A stretch of DNA of 64,000 bases from the NCBI GenBank assembly GCA_032718475.1, contig JAUCBJ010001582.1, forward strand, positions 1 to 64,000, in the 5' to 3' direction. Shown piece after piece: positions 22,338-34,524 of this stretch. A program made the position numbers and the translations under genes. The notes beneath the pieces were generated by a model. The model was not told where the DNA came from, did no database searches, and saw only the letters and a list, made by a program, of their open reading frames with translations. Origin of the DNA: Nemertoderma westbladi (Eukaryota > Xenacoelomorpha > Nemertodermatida > Nemertodermatidae). The stretch's first letter is position 1; every line of letters begins with the position of its first letter.

Positions 22338-22614
22338 GCCCCCGCGGACAGTTAATTGCCCCCCTCCCGACTCCCGAAAAATTCCCCCAGGTGCATTTTA
22401 TTTTTACGTTTTTTTATTCTACGGGTACCGGTAATGAACTAATGAAGTAGGGGCCTACTTGTAATATAGCCTAAGCTAAGAATTATTGAACAAAAAAATA
22501 AGCAAACATTAAATTTTCAATTAAATTATATGAAAACGGACTTCGCCTATAAAGTTTGTTTTTGTTGAAGCGTATTTGTGAGTTTGTTTATGCTGTTAAC
22601 CGATTTTCTTTCAG

Positions 22615-22768
22615 ATGTTGTGATCGGCAAAAGGCGATATCTATAACTTTAGGCGACCGAGTTGGTCAGGGTCGCGCGTTGTACAATCGGGGAAACATTT
22701 ATCATTCGAAAGCGAAGCAGTTAGCTAAAGATATCGGCCAGCAAGAGCCGGGCGAGTGTCCTCCAGAG
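22615..22768 (+). CDS. GPSM2: LGN/Pins gene, exon 2
   Basis: 154 nt, residues 109-160. Acceptor cgattttctttcag, donor CCAGAG|GTAACT. It completes Arg109, then reads CCDRQKAISITLGDRVGQGR and ALYNRGNIYHSKAKQ, matching human CCQRHLDISRELNDKVGEAR and ALYNLGNVYHAKGK, and ends GECPPE (human GEFPEE). The phase is exact with both neighbours. Confidence 0.93.
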
Positions 22769-23149
22769 GTAACTATTCATTCATAATGTGTGTAATTACC
22801 AAAACAATTGGAGAATAAAATAAAATATTAATGAATTAATGAAGCAGATAGTGTAGATAATATATAATTAATTATGTATAATAATGTAATATTGAGTTTT
22901 TGTGAAATTCAACCGGAGTACCGGTACCTTAAAATGGATGATGCTCAGTAAAACTTAAAAAGGGATTGAGGGGCTGAGTTTGGTATATTTATCTCTGCAG
23001 GCCGAACCACACAGGTACACACGCATGCAGTCGGGTGAAGGGCGCCAGCAGTCAGGCAGTTGTATGTTTTGCAGTATTTATGATGGAGGCCATTTGAAAG
23101 AAGGAGATCACTACAGGGTCGTCGATGGCCAGTAAGGTTGCATAGATTG

Positions 23150-24180
23150 ATCTCCGGGCCGGTTGTGGGTGTTTGGGGGTAATGCTAGAAGAATGCAGCA
23201 CGCGATTCCCTTTTTGTACTTTTCATTGTAGGGGCCGCTTGCGACTTAGATGTTAGAGTCACTCTTATACGTTGTTGATGGGGTGCGATATTAACCGGGC
23301 AGGAGGCTGCAGTCCGTGTTGCCAGGCAGCAGTGCAGGGGCCTGCCGTCCGTGTTGGGTTCAAGTTGAGTTGATGGAGAGTATTTTTCATATTCTTCTGA
23401 GGTGTAACACTGGCGGTCGAACCAAGGTTTGGACTTTCGATGAGGCGCTTAGATTGTTATTGTCGATATTACAGTAGAAGTCACCAGCGAGAATTATTGA
23501 GGATCCGTGTTTAGCTCGAGACTGTTGTATAACATTCGATAGTTCTAGTATAATCTCTGTTACCTCAGTTTCTGGTGGGTAGTAGCAGAAGGGTCCAATT
23601 ATGGTTAAATGGGAGGTAGAAACGGCAATGACTGATACTCTTAGTAAATACAAATTTGTTTCCATGGTTTCTGCTCGTTTGTAGCAACAGTAATTGCCTT
23701 ACTAGGACTGACCGATGGCCCCTTTTCAGCAGGCAAAATAATTGTTGCAGCGAAATTCTGGTATACATAAGTCTGATGCAAACATTCCATTTAAGATTAA
23801 AACATCCGGCTCAGGGAATGTCTCGATTTAATTATTCACATAATAATTGATGATTCTTTAGGCTTTTCTTGTAACGAAACGTTTTTATACTACCGACACA
23901 AGAGGTATCGTATGAGCTGGCATTAGAGATTGTGTAAAGAGAATGACTTGATTGTCTACTGACTGGTGGGAATAGATGTTGGTTGTCAGACCCGAGATGG
24001 CCTGTTTGTATCGGGTGGACCATTTGAAAGATTCTCAGAATTAACTCCACACTGGCTACCACTGTAAATAATACTATTAAATCTGCCAAAAATATTAAAT
24101 GCAAACAGAGCAACACTTCTATTCAATGATGTTCCTTCTCCTGTTTGTGAATATGAATTAATAACACACGCTGTGGTCAC
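23150..24180 (-). pseudogene. Degenerate non-LTR endonuclease fragment in LGN intron 2
   Basis: On the minus strand, LTIIGPFCYYPPETEVTEII and SSIILAGDFYCNID are the apurinic-endonuclease motifs (YxPP and GDFN) of a CR1/Jockey-type retrotransposon. The upstream part (CIPEFRCNNYF) is in another frame and interrupted by stops. Inactive. Confidence 0.65.
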
Positions 24181-24228
24181 CCAAGCTGTAAGTGTAGCGG
24201 CATACGCTAACGTCCGGGCTATTTTGTG

Positions 24229-24945
24229 TTACTACCAGGAGTGACTGCTTCCGACTACCAGGAGTGACTGCTTCCGACTACCAGGAGTGACTGCTTCCGA
24301 CTACCAGGAGTGACTGCTTCCGACTACCAGGAGTGACTGCTTCCGGCTACCAGGAGTGACTGCTTCCGACTACCAGGAGTGACTGCTTCCGACTACCAGG
24401 AGTGACTGCTTCCGACTACCAGGAGTGACTGGTTCAGGCTACCAGGAGTGACTGCTTCCGACTACCAGGAGTGACTGTTTCCGACTACCAGGAGTGACTG
24501 CTTCCGACTACCAGGAGTGACTGCTTCCGACTACCAGGAGTGACTGCTTCCGACTACCAGGAGTGACTGCTTCCGACTACCAGGAGTGACTGGTTCCGAC
24601 TACCAGGAGTGACTGCTTCCGACTACCAGGAGTGACTGCTTCCGACTACCAGGAGTGACTGCTTCCGACTACCAGGAGTGACTGTTTCCGACTACCAGGA
24701 GTGACTGCTTGCGACTACCAGGAGTGACTGCTTCCGACTACCAGGAGTGACTGCTTCCGACTACCAGGAGTGACTGCTTCCGACTACCAGGAGTGACTGC
24801 TTCCGACTACCAGGAGTGACTGGTTCCGACTACCAGGAGTGACTGCTTCCGACTACCAGGAGTGACTGCTTCCGACTACCAGGAGTGACTGCTTCCGACT
24901 ACCAGGAGTGACTGCTTCCGACTACCAGGAGTGACTGCTTCCGAC
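24229..24945. repeat. 23-bp minisatellite in LGN intron 2, about 31 copies
   Basis: CTACCAGGAGTGACTGCTTC plus CGA repeats every 23 bp with few variants (ggttcc, tttccg). It ends about 210 bp upstream of exon 3. Unlike the exon 3 array, it does not overlap an exon boundary. Confidence 0.97.
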
Positions 24946-25155
24946 ATCGCACCACTTACTGCCAGCATTGTGCTTCGCCTACCATTCATTCTTCATTCAA
25001 CATGTTCCACAACTATGTACCGGAATACCGAATGGCGTACTTTTTTTATTTAATTTTTTTTGTTTTCTTAGTTTTTTCATTTTTTTTTTAATTTTATTAC
25101 TTAAATATAAAACAGTGTCAACATGTTATACAATTAATTACTGTTTTGGTTTTAG

Positions 25156-26251
25156 GTGAACGCTTCCCTTAAAATAGCGTGCCAATGTTATCTAGAGAAC
25201 CTCGACATAGTAGAAGAGCTTGGCGACCGGATAGCCCAAGGTCGCGCTTGCGGTAGTCTAGGCAACACGCACTACCTACTCGGTAACTTCGACGAGGCTT
25301 TGAAGTACCACACAACCAGACTGGGGATAGCCCGGGAGTTCGGAGACAAGATAGGCCAACGTCGGGCGCATAGCAACCTAGGCAACGTTCACATATTCCT
25401 TGGTAATTTCACTACGGCGGCCGAGAACTACACTAAGACCTTGATGCTGGCCCAACACATGAACGACCGCATTATAGAGGCCCAGTCTTGCTACAGTCTA
25501 GGGAACACTTACTCCTTGTTAGGCAACTACGTCAAGGCCATCGAGTACCATCTCTTGCACCTCGCCATCGCCAAGGAGTTAGAGGACCGTGTGGGTGAAG
25601 GTCGTGCCTACTGGTCGCTTGGCAACGCTTACCAAGCCAACGGAGACCTTCATACCGCCATGGAGTTCACGACCAAGCACAAGGAGGTATCTGTTGCCAT
25701 AGGCGACAGCGCTGGGAGAGACGGCGCTGAACAGACCATCCAGAACATTAAAGGTAAACTGAAAGTAAGTGACGGACACAGTGGGGTGAGTGACCGTGAG
25801 GTCAGCGGCGCCGCCTCTGGGGGGAAGACAGGCCCGCGTCGTAGCAGTATGGATAAGCTGGAACTGGTCGCCTTGACGCCGGGACGGGAGGACAAGAAGC
25901 ACAAACCGCAGTCGTCTTGGCCCGGCACCAAACCCAAAGTGTCGACTGTCGTCGCGTCCGTCGATATCCGCCCCGACCCGCACAAGCCGCCGCCACGGAA
26001 GCTGAGCTGGCGGACCAAGAAGCGAATACTTAAACGCGATTCGCCGGATAACGAGATGGACTACGATTCGTTGTTCAGTATTATATCGCGATGTCAGAAC
26101 AACCGCATGGAGGAACAACGGTGCGAACTTAAACCCATGGAGAATACCAGTTCCTCTTTGTCGGAGGAGAAACGCGACCTACTCGACCTAATTGCTGGCA
26201 TGCAGAGCAGAAGAATGGACGACCAAAGAGCCCCTATATCCTATCTACCAG
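25156..26251 (+). CDS. GPSM2: LGN/Pins gene, exon 3: TPRs, linker, GoLoco 1-2
   Basis: 1,096 nt, residues 161-525 plus one base. Acceptor gttttggttttag. TPRs continue (GRACGSLGNTHYLLGNFDEA, RAHSNLGNVHIFLGNF, SCYSLGNTYSLLGNY, AYWSLGNAYQANGD). The linker has PRRSSMDKLELVALTP (Ser391), matching the LGN RRHSMENMELMKLTP site reported to bind Dlg when phosphorylated. GoLoco 1 is at 463-483 (LFSIISRCQNNRMEEQR) and GoLoco 2 at 500-519 (LLDLIAGMQSRRMDDQR). The exon ends CTACCAG|GTAAGT, phase 1, matching human ...NLPG|L. This donor is the first of about 37 tandem copies. Confidence 0.95.
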
Positions 26252-27811
26252 GTAAGTTGGACGACCAAAGGGCCCCTATATCCTATCTACCAGGTAAGTT
26301 GGACTACCAAAGGGCCCCTATATCCTATCTACCAGGTAAGTTGGACTACCAAAGGGCCCCTATATCCTATCTACCAGGTAAGTTGGACTACCAAAGGACC
26401 CCTGCCTATATCCTATCTACCAGGTAAGTTTGACTACCAAAGGGCCCCTATATCCTATCTACCAGGTAAGTTGGATTACCAAAGGGCCCCTATATCCTAT
26501 CTACCAGGTAAGTTGGACTACCAAAGGGCCCCTATATCCTATCTACCAGGTAAGTTGGACGACCAAAGGGCCCCTATATCCTATCTACCAGGTAAGTTGG
26601 ACGACCAAAGGGCCCCTATATCCTATCTACCAGGTAAGTTGGACGACCAAAGGGCCCCTATATCCTATCTACCAGGTAAGTTGGACGACCAAAGGGCCCC
26701 TATATCCTTCTACCAGGTAAGTTGGACTACCAAAGGACCCCTGCCTATATCCTATCTACCAGGTAAGTTTGACTACCAAAGGGCCCCTATATCCTATCTA
26801 CCAGGTAAGTTGGACTACCAAAGGACCCCTGCCTATATCCTATCTACCAGGTAAGTTTGACTACCAAAGGGCCCCTATATCCTATCTACCAGGTAAGTTG
26901 GACTACCAAAGGGCCCCTATATCCTATCTACCAGGTAAGTTGGACGACCAAAGGGCCCCTATATCCTATCTACCAGGTAAGTTGGACTACCAAAGGACCC
27001 CTGCCTATATCCTATCTACCAGGTAAGTTTGACTACCAAAGGGCCCCTATATCCTATCTACCAGGTAAGTTGGACTACCAAAGGGCCCCTATATCCTATC
27101 TACTACCAGGTAAGTTGGACTACCAAAGGGCCCCTATATCCTATCTACCAGGTAAGTTGGACGACCAAAGGGCCCCTATATCCTATCTACCAGGTAAGTT
27201 GGACGACCAAAGGGCCCCTATATCCTATCTACCAGGTAAGTTGGACGACCAAAGGGCCCCTATATCCTATCTACCAGGTAAGTTGGACTACCAAAGGGCC
27301 CCTATATCCTATCTACCAGGTAAGTTGGACGACCAAAGGGCCCCTATATCCTATCTACCAGGTAAGTTGGACTACCAAAGGGCCCCTATATCCTATCTAC
27401 CAGGTAAGTTGGACGACCAAAGGGCCCCTATATCCTATCTACCAGGTAAGTTGGACGACCAAAGGGCCCCTATATCCTATCTACCAGGTAAGTTGGACTA
27501 CCAAAGGGCCCCTATATCCTATCTACCAGGTAAGTTGGACGACCAAAGGGCCCCTATATCCTATCTACCAGGTAAGTTGGACTACCAAAGGGCCCCTATA
27601 TCCTATCTAGCAGGTAAGTTGGACGACCAAAGGGCCCCTATATCCTATCTACGCAGGTAAGTTGGACGACCAAAGGGCCCCTATATCCTATCTACCAGGT
27701 AAGTTGGACTACCAAAGGGCCCCTATATCTTATCTACCAGGTAAGTTGGACGACCAAAGGGCCCCTATATCCTATCTACCAGGTAAGTTGGACGACCAAA
27801 GGGCCCTATAT
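26215..27811 (+). repeat. Junction-spanning 42-bp minisatellite at LGN exon 3, about 37 copies
   Basis: Each 42-bp unit is the last 34 exon bases, from the second GAC of DDQR to the CTACCAG end, plus the donor GTAAGTTG (gaccaaag at 26221, 26263 and so on). Every unit therefore has the exact U1-complementary CAG|GTAAGT. Four or so 46-bp variants carry an extra TGCC and shift the frame; GAC/TAC alternates at the D of DDQR. The final copy is broken at about 27800. Read in frame, a unit gives LDDQRAPISYLPGK. Confidence 0.97.
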
Positions 27812-27863
27812 CCTAAGAGCCCCTAGTTTGGGTCCGGTTAACACCCTTCATGAATATTTGCAG

Positions 27864-28108
27864 GTCTAACATTAACTAACCACAATCAGAGCCTTATAAA
27901 GGGACCTCCGGACTTTGACCAGTTCCTGGATATGTTGTGGCATTGTCAGGGGGCGAGACTAGACGAACAGCGGTCTGAGTTGCCACCGTTACGTGCGGTA
28001 ACTGTACCAGATGAGGACTTTGTTCGCTTGATTGTTCGTGTTCAATCCTCTCGCATGGACGAACAGCGCTCGATGTTGCCAAAGGATAACCTCTCGTCTG
28101 GCGATTAG
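27864..28108 (+). CDS. GPSM2: LGN/Pins gene, exon 4: GoLoco 3-4 and stop
   Basis: Acceptor gaatatttgcag. Joining G|GT restores Gly526 and gives LPGLTLTNHNQSL, against LPGLRLTQNSQSV in human. GoLoco 3 is at 543-563 (FDQFLDMLWHCQGARLDEQR) and GoLoco 4 at 576-597 (EDFVRLIVRVQSSRMDEQR). TAG ends at 28108. With four GoLoco motifs, each keeping the Gln-Arg of the D/E-Q-R triad, the protein should bind several Galpha-GDP. Confidence 0.95.
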
Positions 28109-28395
28109 AGTTAGGTAACCATAGCGACGTGTAGTTTACACTGCTTGTCGTCCTTTCCTCATTATTGTTTTGTATTATCACCTCAGTGTTATTTGCTACT
28201 CTACTACAAACTACAGTGCAGTTATCCATCTCCTTCATCAAGTTATCATTTTTTTTAGTTAAGCCAGGTTCACGGGCCAATTTAAATTCGCAGTTTGTAG
28301 GTTTTTATTGATTGAGATACGAGTTGTGTTTTGTAGCGCGTGCCTTGTTTATATTATTTTGTGGTTATGTTGAGTGATTGTGATTCAGTTGGTGT

Positions 28396-28590
28396 ACATT
28401 TAGTGAGTGTGAGTGGGTATGAACCGGTATGCGCACAGATAGTGAGTGTGAGTGGGTATGAACCGGTATGCGCACAGTTAGTGAGTGTGAGTGGGTATGA
28501 ACCGGTATGCGCACAGTTAGTGAGTGTGAGTGGGTATGAACCGGTATGCGCACAGTTAGTGAGTGTGAGTGGGTATCAACAAGATTCGAG
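28396..28590. repeat. 39-bp tandem repeat, about 5 copies
   Basis: AGTGAGTGTGAGTGGGTATG plus AACCGGTATGCGCACAGTT repeats every 39 bp about 300 bp after the LGN stop. An isolated diverged unit lies near 29797. A plus-strand frame reads through it (SVSGYEPVCAQL) but has no other coding evidence. Confidence 0.92.
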
Positions 28591-28639
28591 CAAAATTTGC
28601 AGTTACACTGGGCAGTGAGAGGGTGAAAAGGTTCAAGTG

Positions 28640-29640
28640 TTTTTACATAATTTGAAATGCCACCCGTGAGCGGTCGTCCTCGTGATAATGAGTCGGTTCC
28701 GCTGTAGCGCACCTTTCCAAATGGAGCCTGTGAAGGCCGGACCTCTTATGCTCGTGGAAGTTGTGCTCCCGTTCTCGTCTGAATGCTATTTACTCTTCAA
28801 CTACTTGTTCTTTGAAAACTCCTGGAATCTTCAAAATAAGATCCTCCGAGAATAAGTTCACTCCGGCAGCTTTATTGTTGTTTGAGGTGGTGTATCGTAA
28901 AGAATTTTCCTATTACTGTGAAAGCGTAGCTTACTACCGGATCAATTTTCATATGGAAGATATTTAAGCCAGTTTGAAATGAGATGCTTTGTAGATTTGT
29001 CAAACAGCCGATCATACCGAAAGGTTTCATTTTTTTCCTGTTGACATGTTTAGTGAAACATAAGGAGGTTTGGAGCGTCACTCCTAAGTATTCATATTCG
29101 TTGCATATGTCCACAGTTTTAGTACCGCAGGTGAACTTATCTATGTTGGAGAATTGGCCGCGTTCAGTTCCATGCCGTTTTTTATACACCATATACACGT
29201 TCGTGGGGCCATCGCGCAGTACGAGGCTCAGTTATTAGATACAGATTAAAATTGAGCCGTTCTATCCCAAAATCGGTACTTAAGAAATTTAAATAAATAA
29301 TTAAGAAAATTTAACCAAACTTTTACTTTAATAAAAACTTTCGCATTGGCAGCTTGGCAGTCAAACTAATCAAAAAATGCAATGCATTCTTCGGTTAGTT
29401 ATTCGATATTATTGGCAGCTTAGATATTTGAGCCATTCTTTTGCGGTTTTACCATAATAATGGTTGTTGGTGATAAAAGCGTGAATTAATGTTTCAAACT
29501 CCTTCTTTGGGTAGTGCCGTTTAATTTTAGAGAGATTACGTAAAGGGTAGAAAGATTCGCGTATAATAATTGACACATGTTTCTCCAACGCTAAGTGTGA
29601 GTCCATAACAAATCCTATGTGGACATTCGACAAGATTTTT
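28640..29640 (-). pseudogene. Degenerate non-LTR reverse-transcriptase fragments
   Basis: Two minus-strand frames resemble RT thumb/C-terminal regions: NEYEYLGVTLQTSLCFTKHV (28872-29198) and HIGFVMDSHLALEKHVSIII with LIHAFITNNHYY (29409-29633). They differ enough to come from two elements, and both are broken by stops. Confidence 0.6.
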
Positions 29641-29889
29641 CAAGATCTCTCTGTAACAGTAAAGTTTGTAATCTTATCGGACGGTTTAAAGGCAATATAA
29701 ATATGACTATCATTGGCATATAGATTGTATGATAAGCCGTACTTTTTAATTACAGTTGATAATGAACGCGTGATCAACTATTATAGATGTATATATATTG
29801 TGAGTGGGTGTGAACCGGTAAACAGTCCGTCTGTGAGTCTCGGGGTATTCTGTACGCGAACGATGTTTTTTTGTTTTTATTTATGTTAT

Positions 29890-32830
29890 CGCCACTAATT
29901 GAATGCCACCCCAAATTAGATGATTTCACACCAAAAAATTATTTAGCACCAAATAAATGTTTATGAAGCACCAATTTACATCCCCCAATTTTGAATATCT
30001 CACTCACCAAAAACAATTATTCTTCCCCAAACCCCCCCCCCCCCCCCCCCCCCTCCTCCAAAAAAAACAATTATTCATCCCCTAAAAACAATTATTCATC
30101 CCCCCAAAAACAATTATTCATTCCCCCCAAAACAATTATTCATCCCCAAAAAACAATTATTAATTCCCCCAAAAACAATTATTCAATCTCCCTAAAATAA
30201 TCACTTGTCAACCAAAAACAATTCTTCCAGCACCAAATATGGCCTGGAAAATTTATAAAATAAAATGTTTAATCATATTATACTAACGATCCTCGGATAA
30301 GTACAAAACAAAGACCAAAGATCCAATTCCAATTATATAGACCTGCATAATCTTGTAACATGTGTTAACTTTCGTTTATTGTTTTGGTTCTCCCAACATG
30401 GCTCTGTAACCTGCTCCTTTAAATGGCAATGGAACTGGAAATGGGACCTAACGCTTTGTTTTGTCTTTGTTTTCTTGGGTCTTTGTTTTGTACTCACCCG
30501 ACGATCCTTGTACCAATAGTCTGTAACTGAGAGTCTGTAACTGAGAGTCTGTAACTGAGAGTCTGTAACTGAGAGTCTGTTTATTTTGGTAGAATATTTG
30601 ATTATTTTGGGGGAATAAGCATTTATTTTGGGGACATATATATATATTTATTTTGGGGAGGGAAAATATGAGTGTAAAACACGGATTTACGTTATTTACC
30701 AAGTTTCATTGGATCCGGAATGGAGTGTAAAACACGGATTTACGTTAATTACCAAGTTTTATTAGATCCGGAATGGAGTGTAAAATACGGATTTTCGTTA
30801 ATTACCAAGTTTTGTTGGATCCGGAATGGAGTGTAAAACACGGATTTACGCCTATTACCAAGTTTCATTTGATCCGGGAATGGGTGTAAAATGCGGATTC
30901 AATTTATTCATCAACTGTTACTGGATCCTGGAATGGGTGTAAAACAAGGATTCAAGTTAATTACAAAGTGTTACTGGATCCGGGAAGGGCTGTAGAACGC
31001 GGATTCAAGTTAATTACAAAGTGTTACTGGATCTGGGAATGAGTGTAAAACGCGGATTCAAGTTAATTACCAAGTGTTACTGGATCCGGGAAGGGCTGTA
31101 GAACGCGGATTCAAGTTAATTACAAAGTGTTACTGGATCTGGGAATGGGTGTAAAACGCGGATTCAAGTTAATTACAAAGTGTCACGGTATCCGTCGTAG
31201 ATGTTGCACGTAAATATATTTACTACAATCTCCATCCAATAAATTATGTCTTTAATTTAATTCATCATGAGGTGCTATAGGTCAGTATTAAGCGTCAGGT
31301 CATATTGGATCAACTTATTTTATATTTAATTTCCACCAGCCATCAACATTTTGTACAAATTGTTGTATAAAAACGGATACTAAGAGACTACGAAAATTCT
31401 CGACTAATAAACAAATGATTTAGCAGCGCCAGGCAGACCTGGCATTTAATAAATATAACGGATTCTTTATGAAGACATATATTGTTTAAGCAGACGCACT
31501 ACTGGTACTTGAAAATGTTTATGTTTAAAATTCGTATGTTAGTTAGGTATAGTTATTTTTCTGGGAATACAATGAATAAAAAAAAAACAGTGTCGTGATC
31601 TGGCAGACAATTAACATCTGTTATTTTTCTGGGAATACAATGAATAAAAAAAACAGTGTCGTGATGTGGCAGACAATTAACATCTTTTGATGTCAACCCA
31701 GCTGTTAAACCCTATATGAATGTCAATGTTGATCCATGTCCCAGGGATTTTTAAAATGGATACTCAACAAAGACATTGTAATTAACTTGAATCCTTGTTT
31801 TACACCCCTTCCCGGATCCAGTAACACTTAGTAAATAAATTGAATCCGCGTTTTACACCCCTTCCCGGATCCAGTAACACTTTGTAATTAACTTGAATCC
31901 GCGTTTTACACACCTTCCCGGATCCAGTAACACTTTGTAATAATTAACTTGAATCCGCGTTTTACACCCCTTCCGGGATCCAGTAGCACTTTGTAATTAA
32001 CTTGAATCCGCGTTTTACACCCCTTCCCGGATCCAGTAGCACTTTGTAATAATTAACTTGAATCCGCGCTTTACACCCCTTCCGGGATCCAGTAGCACTT
32101 TGTAATTAACTTGAATCCGCGTTTTACACCCCTTCCCGGATCCAGTAACACTTTGTAATTAACTTGAATCCGCGTTTTACACCCCTTCCCGGATCCAGTA
32201 ACACTTTGTAATTAACTTGAATCCGCGTTTTACACCCCTTCCGGGATCCAGTAACACTTTGTAATTAACTTGAATCTGCGTTTTACACCCCTTCCCGGAT
32301 CCAGTAACACTTTGTAATTAACTTGAATCCGCGTTTTACACCCCTTCCCGGATCCAATAAAACTTGGTAATAAACTTGAATCCGCGATTTACACTACGTT
32401 CCGGATCTGAAAAAATGCCAATCCGTGTTTTACACTCGGTTACGGATTCGGTAAATTTAGCAGTGCACGGATCCGCAGATTACACCCTAAAAATGTAAAT
32501 TCAGTCGACTTCCATAGGGACAATGTTAAATGATAGAATCCGGATCCTGATCCGGATCCGCGTTTTACTCTGACCCTTTATTATTTTGGGGGTTTTCTCA
32601 TTTATTTTCGTGTGAATAATTGGTTTTGGGGAGCAATTATTTATTTTGGTGTTGAATAATTATATTTGGTGTTGAAAAATTTATTTTGATGTTTGAATAA
32701 TTTTATTTGGGGTGACTTTATTTTATTTGGTGTTGAATAATTTGGATATGGGGTTACATTATTTAAATTGGTGTAATATAATTTTCTTTGGTGAAATTGT
32801 CATCAATTTTGGTGTGACTTTAATTGGTAT
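29890..32830. mobile_element. Foldback-like element with tandem-repeat inverted arms
   Basis: The left arm (about 30675-31195) is a 53-bp tandem array containing GGATTCAAGTTAATTACAAA and TACTGGATCCGGGAA. The right arm (about 31790-32410) is the same array in reverse complement (TTCCCGGATCCAGTAACACT). The centre is about 600 bp, with a 70-bp direct duplication near 31550-31690. Outside both arms lie further inversely matched tracts (CACCAAAAACAATTATT left, TTATTTTGGTGTTGAATAAT right). No transposase is seen. The architecture recalls Drosophila FB and sea urchin TU elements. Confidence 0.75.
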
Positions 32831-34190
32831 CTATTATTTAACAAGTTCGTTGTTCCAATCAATTTAACAGAAACAACGCTCTGCGCATCTTGTAAATAAC
32901 TTTATTTTAACTTTTTGCTTCATTTAGGTTCAATTACTGTTTTATGTTCTATAATCAGTTTATAAAATCAATGCTATTTAGTTATATATAACCCGCAGAA
33001 TTTAAGCGCTATGTTTAATGCAGTGTGGAATATTTATTTACGTTTAGGTCAAATAATTTTCAAGTTCTCCAATGATTTGGTTTAATTAACGCAAATATAA
33101 TGGAGTGTTTTAGTTCATGTATCTCCCTACCGTACCCGGCTAGATTTAACTTACATTATTAGTAAACTTAAACATTGTGCTGCAACTAGACTGACAATAT
33201 GGTCAGGAAATAATATTATACTCTACAGCCATCACAGAAGACAGGAAGATTTAACAGATTTAACAGGGATTTAACTTAGGAAAATATGTAAAAGTTAAGT
33301 TATTCCATAAAAATAGTACCGTTGTAAATAAGTACCTTTGTCACTATTATGGAAATTAACTGTTATGTCTCGGTGTATTACGTTTGGCTCGTGTTGACGT
33401 AGGTTTTAAAAAGTCAACCAATGCAAAACTCAATACAGCGGGATAGAATATTTGATTATATTTCGTTAACAGAGCAAATCATGTGTAGCGTAGCGTAGCC
33501 GGGTTTAATACAGAAATGTTTCGACAGGATACATTAATCTAACCAATCCAGTGTCTCTCATTGTTTTCTGGTATGACCGGCGAGCGAGGTTTAACACATT
33601 TTTTTAGCGTGACGCAATGTACTGTGCAGTAAATTAGCAGTAACATATTTATTTTATTTGATTGTCTTTTATTGTTTATTAATTATAATGTGGCCTATTA
33701 CAAGTTGAATAGTTAGTCGTTGCGACATTTATTTTATTCTTAATTGTTTCTTTTCAGCCCGAATTTACCTAAAATTGGAGAGAAAAAGAACAATTAAAAT
33801 AGAAAATTAATTACAGGTACAGTAAAAATAATAATTAATATTCTAGAATAATGACAAAAACATTAGAATTATAGGGATTTACGTCTCAAAATTTACACAG
33901 TTTTTGGATAATATCATCTGGAGCAATTCTTGATGAAATTTAAAACAGTTTTCAGATTCGGAATGTGCAGATGAAGGCGGTTCTCATAATATTTAGATTA
34001 CATTCAAAATACGAAAAATAAAGCCAACATAGATGGTTAAATATTGCTAAAAAATAGTTTTTTTTAACGGCTTGATGTATCGAAATAACTCTTCAATTAT
34101 AAAATCCGGCTCTGCCAGCAGTAAGAAAAGGTGTCGAATTATCATCGTACCAAATTTCGTAGCATTTTATTGAAATTTGAAAAAAAAATA
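32830..34190. other. Gene-free AT-rich stretch
   Basis: No credible ORF, repeat array or element end, apart from a G tract at 34194-34208 just beyond. Confidence 0.5.
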
Positions 34191-34524
34191 GGTGGGGGGG
34201 GGGGGGGGCTCCGATCCCCTGAAATAAGGGATATGGTGTACACAAAATATACGTTTTCAAAACATTTTAATGCTAAATTTATTAACTAGAAAGCTAGCAA
34301 ACTGGCTTTAAACGAACCTGCCCCTCAAACCAGTACCCTGAGTGAGCGAAAATGAAAACACGAAAATTGCCATAGATTCAATGATAGAACATCAGCTGCT
34401 GGTACTCATGAGGGCCTGGCATCAACTGTTAGTTTGTATAATGTATCACCCCTACAGCTTGAATCCTATAGGAATATCTATAAGGTTGGTTACTCACTGC
34501 TATGTTAGGTGGGAGTCCAGCTGA

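Noticed and set aside
24229-24945. CRISPR-like direct repeats
   Set aside because: Contiguous units without spacers in an animal intron: a minisatellite.
26430-27660. Several plus-strand frames with TTKGPLYPIYQVSW or LDDQRAPISYLPGK repeats
   Set aside because: Intronic array downstream of the first frameshifted unit; not reachable in the LGN frame except the first three units.
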